From: an uncultured Coriobacteriaceae bacterium
Lineage (GTDB): Bacteria > Actinomycetota > Coriobacteriia > Coriobacteriales > Atopobiaceae
Length of the DNA stretch: 5,292 nucleotides
Assembly (NCBI GenBank): GCA_902766805.1
Contig: CACXFF010000180.1
Coordinates: 1 to 5,292 of the forward strand
Direction: 5' to 3'
Every line of letters begins with the position of its first letter. Position 1 is the stretch's first letter. Below, piece after piece: positions 1 to 5,007 of this stretch. A program made the position numbers and the translations under genes. A model generated the notes under the pieces. The model was given only the letters and a program-made list of their open reading frames with translations, was not told the DNA's origin and searched no databases.

Positions 1-250
1 CGCTCTCAAGGGCACTGGCCTCGACCTCTCCCTTGGCTACTCTCACCCCGTCCTCGTCGATGCTCCCGAGGGCATCACCTTCGAGGTGCCCGACAACACC
101 CACATCATTGTCAAGGGCATCTCCAAGGAGCAGGTTGGCCAGGTTGCGGCCGAGATTCGCGCCAAGCGCCCGCCCGAGCCGTACAAGGGCAAGGGCATCC
201 ACTACGACGGCGAGCACATCCGTCGTAAGCTCGGCAAGGCTGCCAAGTAA
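1..250 (+). CDS. rplF: 50S ribosomal protein L6, C-terminal part (5' end outside window)
   Basis: The open frame runs from base 2 (base 1 is the last base of a split codon) to a TAA at 248-250 and gives 82 residues. It matches the second alpha/beta domain of L6: LGYSHPV near the start, then PEGI, a VP..T.I.VKGI segment, QVGQVAAEIR, and the family signature PEPYKGKGIHY followed by the basic tail RRKLGKAAK. L6 is normally about 177-180 residues, so roughly the first 95-100 lie upstream of the window. In the family, L6 binds 23S rRNA near the sarcin-ricin loop and the base of the L7/L12 stalk. It is the first visible gene of the spc operon segment and is followed by an unusually long, structured gap before rplR. 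The signature usually reads GKGIRY; His replaces Arg here, a minor variation. The C-terminus looks intact. Confidence 0.97.
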   Translation, partial: ALKGTGLDLSLGYSHPVLVDAPEGITFEVPDNTHIIVKGISKEQVGQVAAEIRAKRPPEPYKGKGIHYDGEHIRRKLGKAAK

Positions 251-262
251 CCACGGTAACGA

Positions 263-318
263 GGTCGCCGGCCATCCGGGTCGGCGACCCCAAAGACCGT
301 CACCCCGTCAGGTGGCGG
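263..318 (+). other. Two tandem RNA hairpins in the rplF-rplR spacer
   Basis: The 87-base spacer (251-337) holds two consecutive inverted repeats. The first pairs 263-273 with 279-289: 11 pairs, one of them G-T, with loop ATCCG. The second pairs 297-304 with 311-318: 8 pairs, one G-T, with a 6-base loop. No T-tract follows either, so they are not typical Rho-independent terminators. They could be an mRNA-processing or stabilising element, a ribosomal-protein binding site, or a genome-wide intergenic repeat. The pairing is read directly from the sequence; any function is inference. Confidence 0.6.
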
Positions 319-325
319 CGAGGAT

Positions 326-331
326 AAGGAG
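326..331 (+). promoter_or_regulatory. Shine-Dalgarno site of rplR
   Basis: AAGGAG lies 6 bases before the GTG at 338. It supports GTG as the start codon and gives the expected L18 N-terminus (MNKQKAKRAG). Confidence 0.85.
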
Positions 332-337
332 AGTACA

Positions 338-706
338 GTGAACAAGCAGAAGGCGAAGAGGGCGGGCCTCAAGCGCCGCGAGCGCCGCGTGCGCGCCAAG
401 ATCTTTGGCACCGCTGAGCGTCCGCGCCTTTCCGTGCACCGCACCAACGCGCACATCTACGCCCAGGTGATCGACGACGTCGATTCCAAGACCATCGCGA
501 CGGCCTCCACCCTGGACCCCGAGTTCAAGGCTACGGGCAAGCTCGGCTCCAACAAGGAAGCCGCTGAGCTCGTGGGCAAGCTCGTCGCAGAGCGCGCCAT
601 GGCAGCTGGCGTCACCATGGTTACGTTTGACCGTGGCGGCCGCCTGTACCACGGTCGTGTCCAGGCTCTCGCAGATGGTGCCCGCGAAGCGGGCCTGAAG
701 TTCTAG
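338..706 (+). CDS. rplR: 50S ribosomal protein L18
   Basis: This encodes 122 residues, the usual size for bacterial L18. A very basic N-terminal tail (residues 3-20, rich in Lys/Arg) leads into AKIFGTAERPRLSVHRT (20-36) and HIYAQVIDD (39-47). The conserved C-terminal stretch VTFDRGGRLYHGRVQALADG (95-114) follows, and the protein ends in REAGLKF. In the family, L18 binds 5S rRNA together with L5 and anchors it in the central protuberance of the large subunit. The start is GTG, chosen because of the well-placed AAGGAG and the family N-terminus. It sits between rplF and rpsE in the standard spc order. Its TAG stop (704-706) overlaps the AGGAGG of rpsE, so translation of the two genes is probably coupled. 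Nothing is missing or broken. Confidence 0.98.
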   Translation: MNKQKAKRAGLKRRERRVRAKIFGTAERPRLSVHRTNAHIYAQVIDDVDSKTIATASTLDPEFKATGKLGSNKEAAELVGKLVAERAMAAGVTMVTFDRGGRLYHGRVQALADGAREAGLKF

Positions 707-717
707 GAGGAATATCA

Positions 718-1248
718 ATGGCTCGTGAAGATCGTCGCGATCGCAGGCGCCAGGAGGACAACGAGCTCCAGGAGCGCGTCGTCTTTATCCACCGCGTTTC
801 CAAGACCGTCAAGGGCGGCCGTCGCATGTCCCCGCTCGCGCTCGTTGTCGTCGGTGACGGCAAGGGCAACGTGGGCGTGGGCATGGGCAAGTCCGCCGAA
901 GTGCCTCTGGCCATCCAGAAGGGCGTCGATGACGCCAAGAAGAATATGTTCCACGTGCCTGTGACCGAGGAAGGCACCATCCCCCACGAGATTGAGGGTA
1001 GCTTTGGTGCTGGTCGCGTGCTCATCAAGCCGGCTGTCCCCGGTACGGGCGTCATCGCCGGCGGCGCGGTCCGTCCGCTGTTCGAGCTCGCTGGCATCAA
1101 GAACGTCCTGTCCAAGTCCCTCGGCACGGACAACGCCCTCAACATCATCAAGGCTGCCGCCGAAGGCCTCAAGGAGCTCTCCAGCCCCGAGGAGACCGCC
1201 GAGCGTCGCGGCCTGACCGTGGGCGAGATGTTCGTGGGTAAGGAGTAA
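718..1248 (+). CDS. rpsE: 30S ribosomal protein S5
   Basis: This encodes 176 residues. The N-terminal double-stranded-RNA-binding-like domain (about 17-85) includes RVSKTVKGG (26-34), the loop where spectinomycin-resistance changes are known in E. coli S5; it is wild-type here. VVVGDGKGNVGVGMGKSAEV (43-62) follows. The C-terminal domain (about 98-165) has the conserved GTGVIAGGAVRP (109-120) and ends with a SPEE..ERRG...GEMF tail. In the family, S5 sits on the 30S body near the mRNA entry site and contributes to decoding accuracy. The ATG is preceded by AGGAGG at 705-710 with 7 bases between, overlapping the rplR stop codon. The N-terminus is strongly charged (REDRRDRRRQED), as seen in many high-GC Gram-positive S5 proteins. 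At its 3' end the gene carries the rpmD Shine-Dalgarno AAGGAG (1240-1245). Confidence 0.98.
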   Translation: MAREDRRDRRRQEDNELQERVVFIHRVSKTVKGGRRMSPLALVVVGDGKGNVGVGMGKSAEVPLAIQKGVDDAKKNMFHVPVTEEGTIPHEIEGSFGAGRVLIKPAVPGTGVIAGGAVRPLFELAGIKNVLSKSLGTDNALNIIKAAAEGLKELSSPEETAERRGLTVGEMFVGKE

Positions 1249-1253
1249 CGAAC

Positions 1254-1439
1254 ATGGCGAACACACTCAAGATCAAGCTGGTCCGCTCCGCCGGTCCGGC
1301 CGTCAAGAAGGATCAGACCGCTACCGCCCGCTCCCTCGGCCTGCGCAAGATCAACCAGGTCGTCGAGATGCCGGACAACCCCTCCGTGCGCGGCATGATC
1401 TTCAAGATCAAGCACCTCGTCGAGGTTGAAGAGAACTAG
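1254..1439 (+). CDS. rpmD: 50S ribosomal protein L30
   Basis: A complete 61-residue small ribosomal protein with the family pattern LKIKLVRSAG (5-14), then the T...LGL.K....V segment (about 22-37), D.PSVRGMI (41-49) and a closing HLVEVEE. L30 packs on 23S rRNA in the large subunit; it is absent from some bacteria but present here. The ATG lies 5 bases after the rpsE stop, and its AAGGAG (1240-1245, 8 bases upstream) is embedded in the last codons of rpsE, which points to translational coupling. Its own TAG stop (1437-1439) overlaps the Shine-Dalgarno of rplO. Length and motifs are normal. Confidence 0.97.
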   Translation: MANTLKIKLVRSAGPAVKKDQTATARSLGLRKINQVVEMPDNPSVRGMIFKIKHLVEVEEN

Positions 1440-1442
1440 GAG
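1438..1442 (+). promoter_or_regulatory. Shine-Dalgarno site that sets the rplO start
   Basis: AGGAG, overlapping the rpmD stop codon, is 7 bases before the ATG at 1450. This decides in favour of 1450 over an in-frame TTG at 1426 inside rpmD, which would add eight residues (MKRTRSHT) absent from L15 proteins. Confidence 0.85.
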
Positions 1443-1449
1443 TCATACC

Positions 1450-1899
1450 ATGCAGCTTCATGACCTGAAGCCCAACGAGGGCGCCAAGCGCAACCGCAAG
1501 CGCAAGGGTCGCGGCAATTCCTCGGGCAACGGCACCTACGCCGGCCGTGGTCTCAACGGCCAGCTGTCCCGCTCTGGCGGCGGCAAGGGCCCCGGCTTCG
1601 AGGGCGGCCAGCAGCCGCTGGCGATGCGCCTCCCCAAGCTCCCCGGCTTCCGCAACATCAACCGCGTCGAGTACGCTCCCGTGAACGTCTCCCGTCTGGA
1701 CGGCCTGTTCGAGGACGGCGCGACGGTTGACCACGAGGCGCTCGTTGCCGCTGGCGTCATCAAGAAGGCCGACACCCTGGTCAAGGTCCTGGGCGACGGC
1801 GAAATCACCAAGAAGCTCACGGTCAAGGTCGACAAGGTCTCCGCTTCCGCGCAGGCCAAGATCGAGGCCGCTGGAGGAAAGGTTGAGCTCCCGTGCTAA
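1450..1899 (+). CDS. rplO: 50S ribosomal protein L15
   Basis: With the ATG at 1450 the product is 149 residues, a normal length for L15. The N-terminus MQLHDLKPNEGAKR is typical. A Gly/Arg/Lys-rich extended tail follows (GRG..SGNGTYAGRG, 20-34, then GGGKGPGFEGGQ, 43-54) and threads into 23S rRNA in the folded ribosome. LPKLPGF (61-67) and NRVEYAPVNVSRL (71-83) lead into the globular C-terminal domain, which has the GVIKKAD...KVLGDGEI pattern (102-119). L15 is a late-assembling large-subunit protein. The last seven bases overlap secY, and the C-terminus reads VELPC, a slightly unusual ending that results from this overlap. Segments that usually read KGQ and GGQMPL are NGQ and GGQQPL here, which is ordinary lineage variation. 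Confidence 0.97.
   Translation: MQLHDLKPNEGAKRNRKRKGRGNSSGNGTYAGRGLNGQLSRSGGGKGPGFEGGQQPLAMRLPKLPGFRNINRVEYAPVNVSRLDGLFEDGATVDHEALVAAGVIKKADTLVKVLGDGEITKKLTVKVDKVSASAQAKIEAAGGKVELPC
1873..1882 (+). promoter_or_regulatory. Shine-Dalgarno region of secY inside rplO
   Basis: GGAGGAAAGG lies in the rplO coding sequence. The AAAGG part ends 10 bases before the secY GTG and the stronger GGAGG part ends 15 bases before it. The spacing is longer than ideal, consistent with secY depending partly on ribosomes finishing rplO (inference). Confidence 0.6.
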
Positions 1900-3191
1900 A
1901 GGGAATCATCAACGCGTTCAAGGTGAAGGAACTCCGCGGTAAGATCCTCCTTACCGTGGGGCTCCTGCTCCTCTATCGTCTGGGCAGCTACGTGCCTGTG
2001 CCGGGCATCCCCTTCAATGAGCTCCAGAGCCAGTACACGGCTATGGGCCAGATTATGGGCATGCCCGCCTTCGCCGTGCTGAACATGTTCTCCGGCGGCG
2101 CCCTCTCGCGCGTCTCCGTGTTCAGTTTGGGCATCATGCCCTACATCACGGCGCAGATCATCTTCCAGATGATGCAGGCTGTGATCCCGTCTCTGGAGCA
2201 GCTCGCCAAAGAGGGCGAGGCTGGCCAGCGCAAGATCACTCAGTACACGCGCTACCTGGCGCTTGGGCTCTCCCTGCTGAACGCGATTGGCTACCTGTTC
2301 TTGTTCCAAAGCGAGACCTTCGGCGGCGGCATCAACTTCGCCGCTTCGGGTCTGCCCGTGCCGCTGATGAGCGTCCTGGTCGTGGGCACCATGCTCACCG
2401 GTTCCATGCTCATCATGTGGTTCGGCGAGATCATCACTCAGCGTGGCGTGGGCAACGGCATGTCGCTCATCATCTTCTGCAACATCATGAGTGGCATCCC
2501 CTCGGCGATCATCTCCGAGGTGACGGGCTCCACCAACGGCGCCATCGTCACGGCCATCACGCTTGCCGTGTGCATTGCCATCATCCCGCTTATCGTATTC
2601 GTGGAGCGCGGCCAGCGCCGCATCCCCATTCAGTACGCCAAGCGCGTGGTGGGCCGCAGGGTCATGGGTGGTCAGACCACCTATCTGCCGATCAAGGTCA
2701 ACACGGCCGGCGTCGTCGCCATCATCTTCGCCAGCTCCATCCTGTACTTCCCTGCGCAGATCGCGGTGTTCTTCCCCAATGTCGCGTGGATCAACGCCGT
2801 GGCCAACAACATCAGCCAGGGCTGGATGAACTGGGTCCTTTCGGTCGCCCTCATCGTGTTCTTCTCGTACTTCTACACCTCCATGGTGTTCAATCCCGAG
2901 GACACGGCGGACAACCTGCGCAAGTCCGGTGGCTTCATCCCCGGCGTGCGTCCTGGTGCGCCCACGGCGGCCTACATCAAGAACGTGCTCGACAAGGTCA
3001 CGCTCCCGGGCGCCATCTTCGTCGCGGTGCTGGCGGTCGTTCCGTCCATCATCTTCACGTTCACGAACAACTCTCTGGTGCAGACCTTCGGCGGCACCTC
3101 CATCCTCATCATGGTGGGTACCGCGCTCGACACCCTGAGCCAGCTGGAAAGCCAGCTCAAGATGTACGACTACGAAGGCATCTTCAAGTAG
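1893..3191 (+). CDS. secY: Preprotein translocase subunit SecY
   Basis: This 432-residue polytopic membrane protein forms the channel of the SecYEG translocon, through which unfolded proteins are exported with SecA or inserted with SRP. Ten hydrophobic segments are visible (estimates): about 16-36, 76-98, 118-138, 154-176, 186-206, 214-236, 269-290, 311-332, 371-390 and 397-415. The plug region lies around 61-75. Diagnostic motifs are GIMPYITAQIIFQ (80-92), EGEAGQRKITQYTRY (107-121), GVGNGMSLIIF (185-195), RRIPIQYAKRVVGR (242-255), LPIKVNTAGVVA (265-276), and NPEDTADNLRKSGGFIPG (334-351) followed by VRPG. In that last loop, the Arg at 353 corresponds to the cytoplasmic-loop Arg important for SecA-driven export in E. 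coli. The GTG start overlaps rplO by 7 bases and gives the standard N-terminus MLKGIINAFKVKELRGKIL. It is the last gene before a strong terminator. It looks like a canonical housekeeping SecY, not an accessory SecY2. Confidence 0.98.
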   Translation: MLKGIINAFKVKELRGKILLTVGLLLLYRLGSYVPVPGIPFNELQSQYTAMGQIMGMPAFAVLNMFSGGALSRVSVFSLGIMPYITAQIIFQMMQAVIPSLEQLAKEGEAGQRKITQYTRYLALGLSLLNAIGYLFLFQSETFGGGINFAASGLPVPLMSVLVVGTMLTGSMLIMWFGEIITQRGVGNGMSLIIFCNIMSGIPSAIISEVTGSTNGAIVTAITLAVCIAIIPLIVFVERGQRRIPIQYAKRVVGRRVMGGQTTYLPIKVNTAGVVAIIFASSILYFPAQIAVFFPNVAWINAVANNISQGWMNWVLSVALIVFFSYFYTSMVFNPEDTADNLRKSGGFIPGVRPGAPTAAYIKNVLDKVTLPGAIFVAVLAVVPSIIFTFTNNSLVQTFGGTSILIMVGTALDTLSQLESQLKMYDYEGIFK

Positions 3192-3218
3192 GCTTCGCGC
3201 CCACAGGCACTCAGGTTG

Positions 3219-3248
3219 ACGGCGGGTCCTTCGGGGCCCGCCGTTTTT
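3219..3248 (+). terminator. Rho-independent terminator after secY
   Basis: The arms 3219-3229 and 3234-3244 form 11 consecutive pairs (one T-G) closed by a C-TTCG-G tetraloop, the very stable UUCG type. A run of five T (3244-3248) follows at once. It begins 27 bases after the secY stop codon and very probably ends the spc operon transcript, separating it from adk. Confidence 0.93.
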
Positions 3249-3395
3249 GTGGCGCGCGGTAGGGGGATGCTCGCGCGCTTTGGCCGCCTTGCTCGTCCGC
3301 TCGCCGCTCCGCGGGAATGGCGCGAGCGCTGGGGCGGCAATGCGCTACCATGGGAAACGCCGTACCTGATCTACTGACAGTTGGAGCGTGATCTC
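3249..3395 (+). other. secY-adk spacer: structured GC-rich stretch and weak promoter candidate
   Basis: I see no gene here. The stretch from about 3275 to 3345 has long-range complementarity. An outer arm at 3275-3288 pairs imperfectly with 3333-3345 (about 12 pairs, one mismatch, one bulge), and an inner arm at 3298-3304 pairs with 3322-3328. TACCAT at 3346-3351 could be a -10 element for adk, but no convincing -35 lies 16-18 bases upstream. After the terminator, adk should need a promoter somewhere in this spacer, so its presence is expected while its exact position is unproven. Confidence 0.35.
3383..3386 (+). promoter_or_regulatory. Shine-Dalgarno site that sets the adk start
   Basis: GGAG lies 9 bases before the ATG at 3396. 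This start gives the standard Adk N-terminus MNIVLLGAPGAGKGT. An in-frame TTG at 3381 would add five residues and would overlap this site, so it is not preferred. Confidence 0.7.
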
Positions 3396-4019
3396 ATGAA
3401 CATCGTACTTCTTGGCGCACCCGGCGCTGGCAAGGGCACGCAGGCTCAGAAGCTCGTCGACCTTGGCTTGGCCCACATCTCCACGGGCGACTTGCTGCGC
3501 GGCGCCGTGAAGGAGGGTACCGAGCTGGGCGTGAAGGCCAAGGAGTACATGGACGCGGGCCAGCTGGTGCCCGACTCCCTGGTCATTGGCCTGGTCAAGG
3601 AGCGCCTTGCCAAGCCCGACGTGGAGGCCGGCTTCATGCTGGACGGCTTCCCGCGCAATACCGCCCAGGCCGAGACCCTCGACGAGATGCTCGCCGAGCT
3701 GGGCAAGCCCATCGACGCGGCGCTGCTCGTGGACGTCAAGCCCGAGGTCATCATCGAGCGCCTCTCCGGCCGTCGCACCTGCCGCGCCTGCAACTACACG
3801 GGCACCAAGGCGGACGAGGTGTGCCCGCGCTGTGGTGGCGAGATGTACCAGCGCGACGACGACAAGCCCGAGACCATCCAGAAGCGCCTGAACACCTACG
3901 CTGAGCAGACTGAGCCGCTCATTGCCTACTATGAGGGCAAGGGCCTGCTGAAGTCCGTCGATGGTGATCGTCCGGTGGATGAGGTCTTCGCCGACGTCAA
4001 GGTCGCTCTGGGCATCTAG
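3396..4019 (+). CDS. adk: Adenylate kinase with a Cys4 zinc-type LID
   Basis: Adk is the cytoplasmic enzyme that interconverts ATP + AMP and 2 ADP. The 207-residue product has the P-loop GAPGAGKGT (7-15) and the AMP-binding segment with ISTGDLLR (28-35). The DGFPR motif is at 83-87, the catalytic Arg pair at 126-127, QRDDD at 152-156, and KRL (163-165) has a further conserved Arg. The LID (about 124-156) carries four cysteines, C129-x2-C132 and C143-x2-C146, the pattern that binds structural zinc in Gram-positive Adks. Only 10 residues separate the two cysteine pairs, against about 16 in Bacillus-type enzymes, and the usual YHxxFNPPK stretch between them is missing. The protein is correspondingly shorter than the ~217 of Bacillus. 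All catalytic residues I can check are present, so it should be active. It lies after the secY terminator and upstream of map. Confidence 0.97.
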   Translation: MNIVLLGAPGAGKGTQAQKLVDLGLAHISTGDLLRGAVKEGTELGVKAKEYMDAGQLVPDSLVIGLVKERLAKPDVEAGFMLDGFPRNTAQAETLDEMLAELGKPIDAALLVDVKPEVIIERLSGRRTCRACNYTGTKADEVCPRCGGEMYQRDDDKPETIQKRLNTYAEQTEPLIAYYEGKGLLKSVDGDRPVDEVFADVKVALGI

Positions 4020-4034
4020 AATCTTTGCTTTGTG

Positions 4035-4063
4035 CGGGGACGCGCTTCTGTTGTGCGTCCCCG
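4035..4063 (+). other. Strong hairpin between adk and map, no T-tract
   Basis: Arms 4035-4045 and 4053-4063 form 11 pairs (one G-T) with a 7-base loop, starting 15 bases after the adk stop. Three more G-T pairs can extend the base outward. No run of T follows on either strand, so it is not a standard intrinsic terminator. It may be a partial terminator, a processing site, or an mRNA 3'-end stabiliser that sets adk and map at different levels. Confidence 0.6.
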
Positions 4064-4081
4064 TGTCCTGTGATGCGAGTT

Positions 4082-4089
4082 AAGGTAGG
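4082..4089 (+). promoter_or_regulatory. Shine-Dalgarno site that sets the map start
   Basis: AAGGTAGG lies 8 bases before the GTG at 4098. It supports GTG as the initiation codon, giving the family N-terminus MIKIKTPEQ. Confidence 0.75.
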
Positions 4090-4097
4090 CTAACAAC

Positions 4098-4886
4098 GTG
4101 ATCAAGATCAAGACACCCGAACAGGCCGAGCAGTACCGGCGGGGTGCGGGCACGCTCTCCAAGAGCGTCTTGCGCGCCGCCGGCAAACTGGTCAAGCCTG
4201 GCACCAGCACCAAACAGATCGACGAGGTCGTCGAGCGCCTCATCCGCATGCACGGCGGCACGCCGGGATTCAAGGGCCTGTATGGCTTCCCCGCGTCCAT
4301 CTGCGCGAGTGTGAACGAAGTCGTCATCCACGGCATCCCCAGCGAGGAAAAGATCCTCCAGGATGGCGACATCATCTCCATCGACACCGGCGCCACGGTC
4401 AACGGCTGGGTGGGCGACAACGCCTGGACCTTCTATTGCGGAACGCCGTCGGTCGAGGTGCAGGGCCTGTGCGAGTGCACGCGCGACTGCCTGAAGGCAG
4501 GCATCGAGCAGGCCGTGCCGGGCAATCACGTGGGCGACATCGGCCATGCGGTGCAGCAGCTCGCAGAGGCCAACGGCTATGGCGTGGTGCGCGAATATGT
4601 GGGCCACGGGGTTGGCCGCGTGATGCACGAGGACCCGAATATCCCCAACTACGGCAAGCGTGGCCGTGGTCCCAAGCTGGAAGAGGGCATGTTCATCGCC
4701 ATCGAGCCGATGATCACCTTGGGCACTTTCAAGGTGCGCACGTTGGCCGACGGTTGGACCGTGGTGACGCAGGACGGCCTGCCTGCCGCGCACTACGAGA
4801 ACACGATTGTCATCACCAAAGACGGCCCGCAGATCCTCACGCAGGACGATCAGGGTCCTTGGTGTGAGCTGCAGGGCGGCATGTAG
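4098..4886 (+). CDS. map: Methionine aminopeptidase, type I
   Basis: Map removes the initiator methionine from new proteins in the cytoplasm when the second residue is small. The product is 262 residues, close to the 264 of E. coli, with no N-terminal zinc-finger extension and no type II insertion: a plain type Ia enzyme of the pita-bread fold. The five metal ligands are all recognisable: D96 (in SIDTGATV), D107 (in GWVGDNAW), H170 (in YVGHGVGR), E203 (in AIEPM) and E234 (in HYENT). The active-site histidines H78 (VIHGIP) and H177 (MHEDPNIPNYG) are also present. NEVVIHGIP at 73-81 is the substrate-binding segment. The start is GTG, with a good Shine-Dalgarno. Map next to adk in ribosomal-protein clusters is common in Gram-positive bacteria. 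The C-terminal tail after about residue 243 is poorly conserved in the family. Confidence 0.97.
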   Translation: MIKIKTPEQAEQYRRGAGTLSKSVLRAAGKLVKPGTSTKQIDEVVERLIRMHGGTPGFKGLYGFPASICASVNEVVIHGIPSEEKILQDGDIISIDTGATVNGWVGDNAWTFYCGTPSVEVQGLCECTRDCLKAGIEQAVPGNHVGDIGHAVQQLAEANGYGVVREYVGHGVGRVMHEDPNIPNYGKRGRGPKLEEGMFIAIEPMITLGTFKVRTLADGWTVVTQDGLPAAHYENTIVITKDGPQILTQDDQGPWCELQGGM

Positions 4887-4901
4887 GCTCCCTGCGCAGG
4901 A

Positions 4902-4949
4902 TGGCTGTGAAATCTGGGGTAGTTGTGGAATTTCTTTCACAGCTACCCT
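4902..4949 (+). other. Two mutually exclusive hairpins downstream of map
   Basis: Three arms are visible: A 4902-4912, B 4916-4930 and C 4935-4949. B and C form 15 pairs (three G-T) with a TTTC loop. A can instead pair with 4935-4945, the inner part of C: 11 pairs, one G-T, with a 22-base loop. No T-tract follows C, so it is not a classic terminator. It could be the end of the map transcript, an attenuator-like switch, or a DNA operator dyad upstream of infA. Confidence 0.55.
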
Positions 4950-4962
4950 CGTACGTGAAATT

Positions 4963-4976
4963 TGCTAGCATATAAA
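4963..4976 (+). promoter_or_regulatory. Candidate infA promoter (-10 region)
   Basis: In a locally AT-rich island there are two overlapping candidates: an extended -10, TGC-TAGCAT (4963-4971), and TATAAA (4971-4976). No good -35 is found 16-18 bases upstream of either; TTCACA at 4936-4941 resembles a -35 but is too far away. Transcription would start at about 4978-4984 and give a leader of about 25-30 bases before the TTG of infA. Confidence 0.45.
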
Positions 4977-4991
4977 GTCGCTGTCGACTGC

Positions 4992-4999
4992 GAGAAAGG
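4992..4999 (+). promoter_or_regulatory. Shine-Dalgarno site that sets the infA start
   Basis: GAGAAAGG ends 8 bases before the TTG at 5008. The nearby ATG at 5003 is in another frame and is followed directly by TTT TGA, so it cannot start infA. No ATG or GTG occurs in frame upstream as far as 4972. Confidence 0.75.
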
Positions 5000-5007
5000 C
5001 ACATGTT

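Noticed and set aside
621..1415. Minus-strand open frame opposite rpsE and rpmD
   Set aside because: It is complementary to two certain ribosomal-protein genes, low in complexity, and has no recognisable domain.
1426..1449. Upstream TTG start that would lengthen L15 by eight residues
   Set aside because: It lies within rpmD, has no Shine-Dalgarno, and the extra residues do not match L15. The ATG at 1450 has AGGAG at good spacing.
2417..3262. Second-frame open reading frame within secY
   Set aside because: Its composition is rich in His, Arg and Gly, as expected from a shifted frame of GC-rich DNA. It overlaps canonical SecY and has no motif.
3381..3395. TTG start adding MERDL to adenylate kinase
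   Set aside because: The GGAG that would serve as Shine-Dalgarno falls inside this extension, and the family begins MNIVLLG at 3396.
4035..4067. Hairpin after adk as a classic Rho-independent terminator
   Set aside because: The stem is strong but is followed by GTCCTGTG-like sequence without a T-run, so it is reported only as a hairpin.
4080..4940. Long minus-strand open frame opposite map
   Set aside because: It is antisense to a clear methionine aminopeptidase. Long antisense frames are expected in GC-rich coding DNA, and the translation resembles no family I know.
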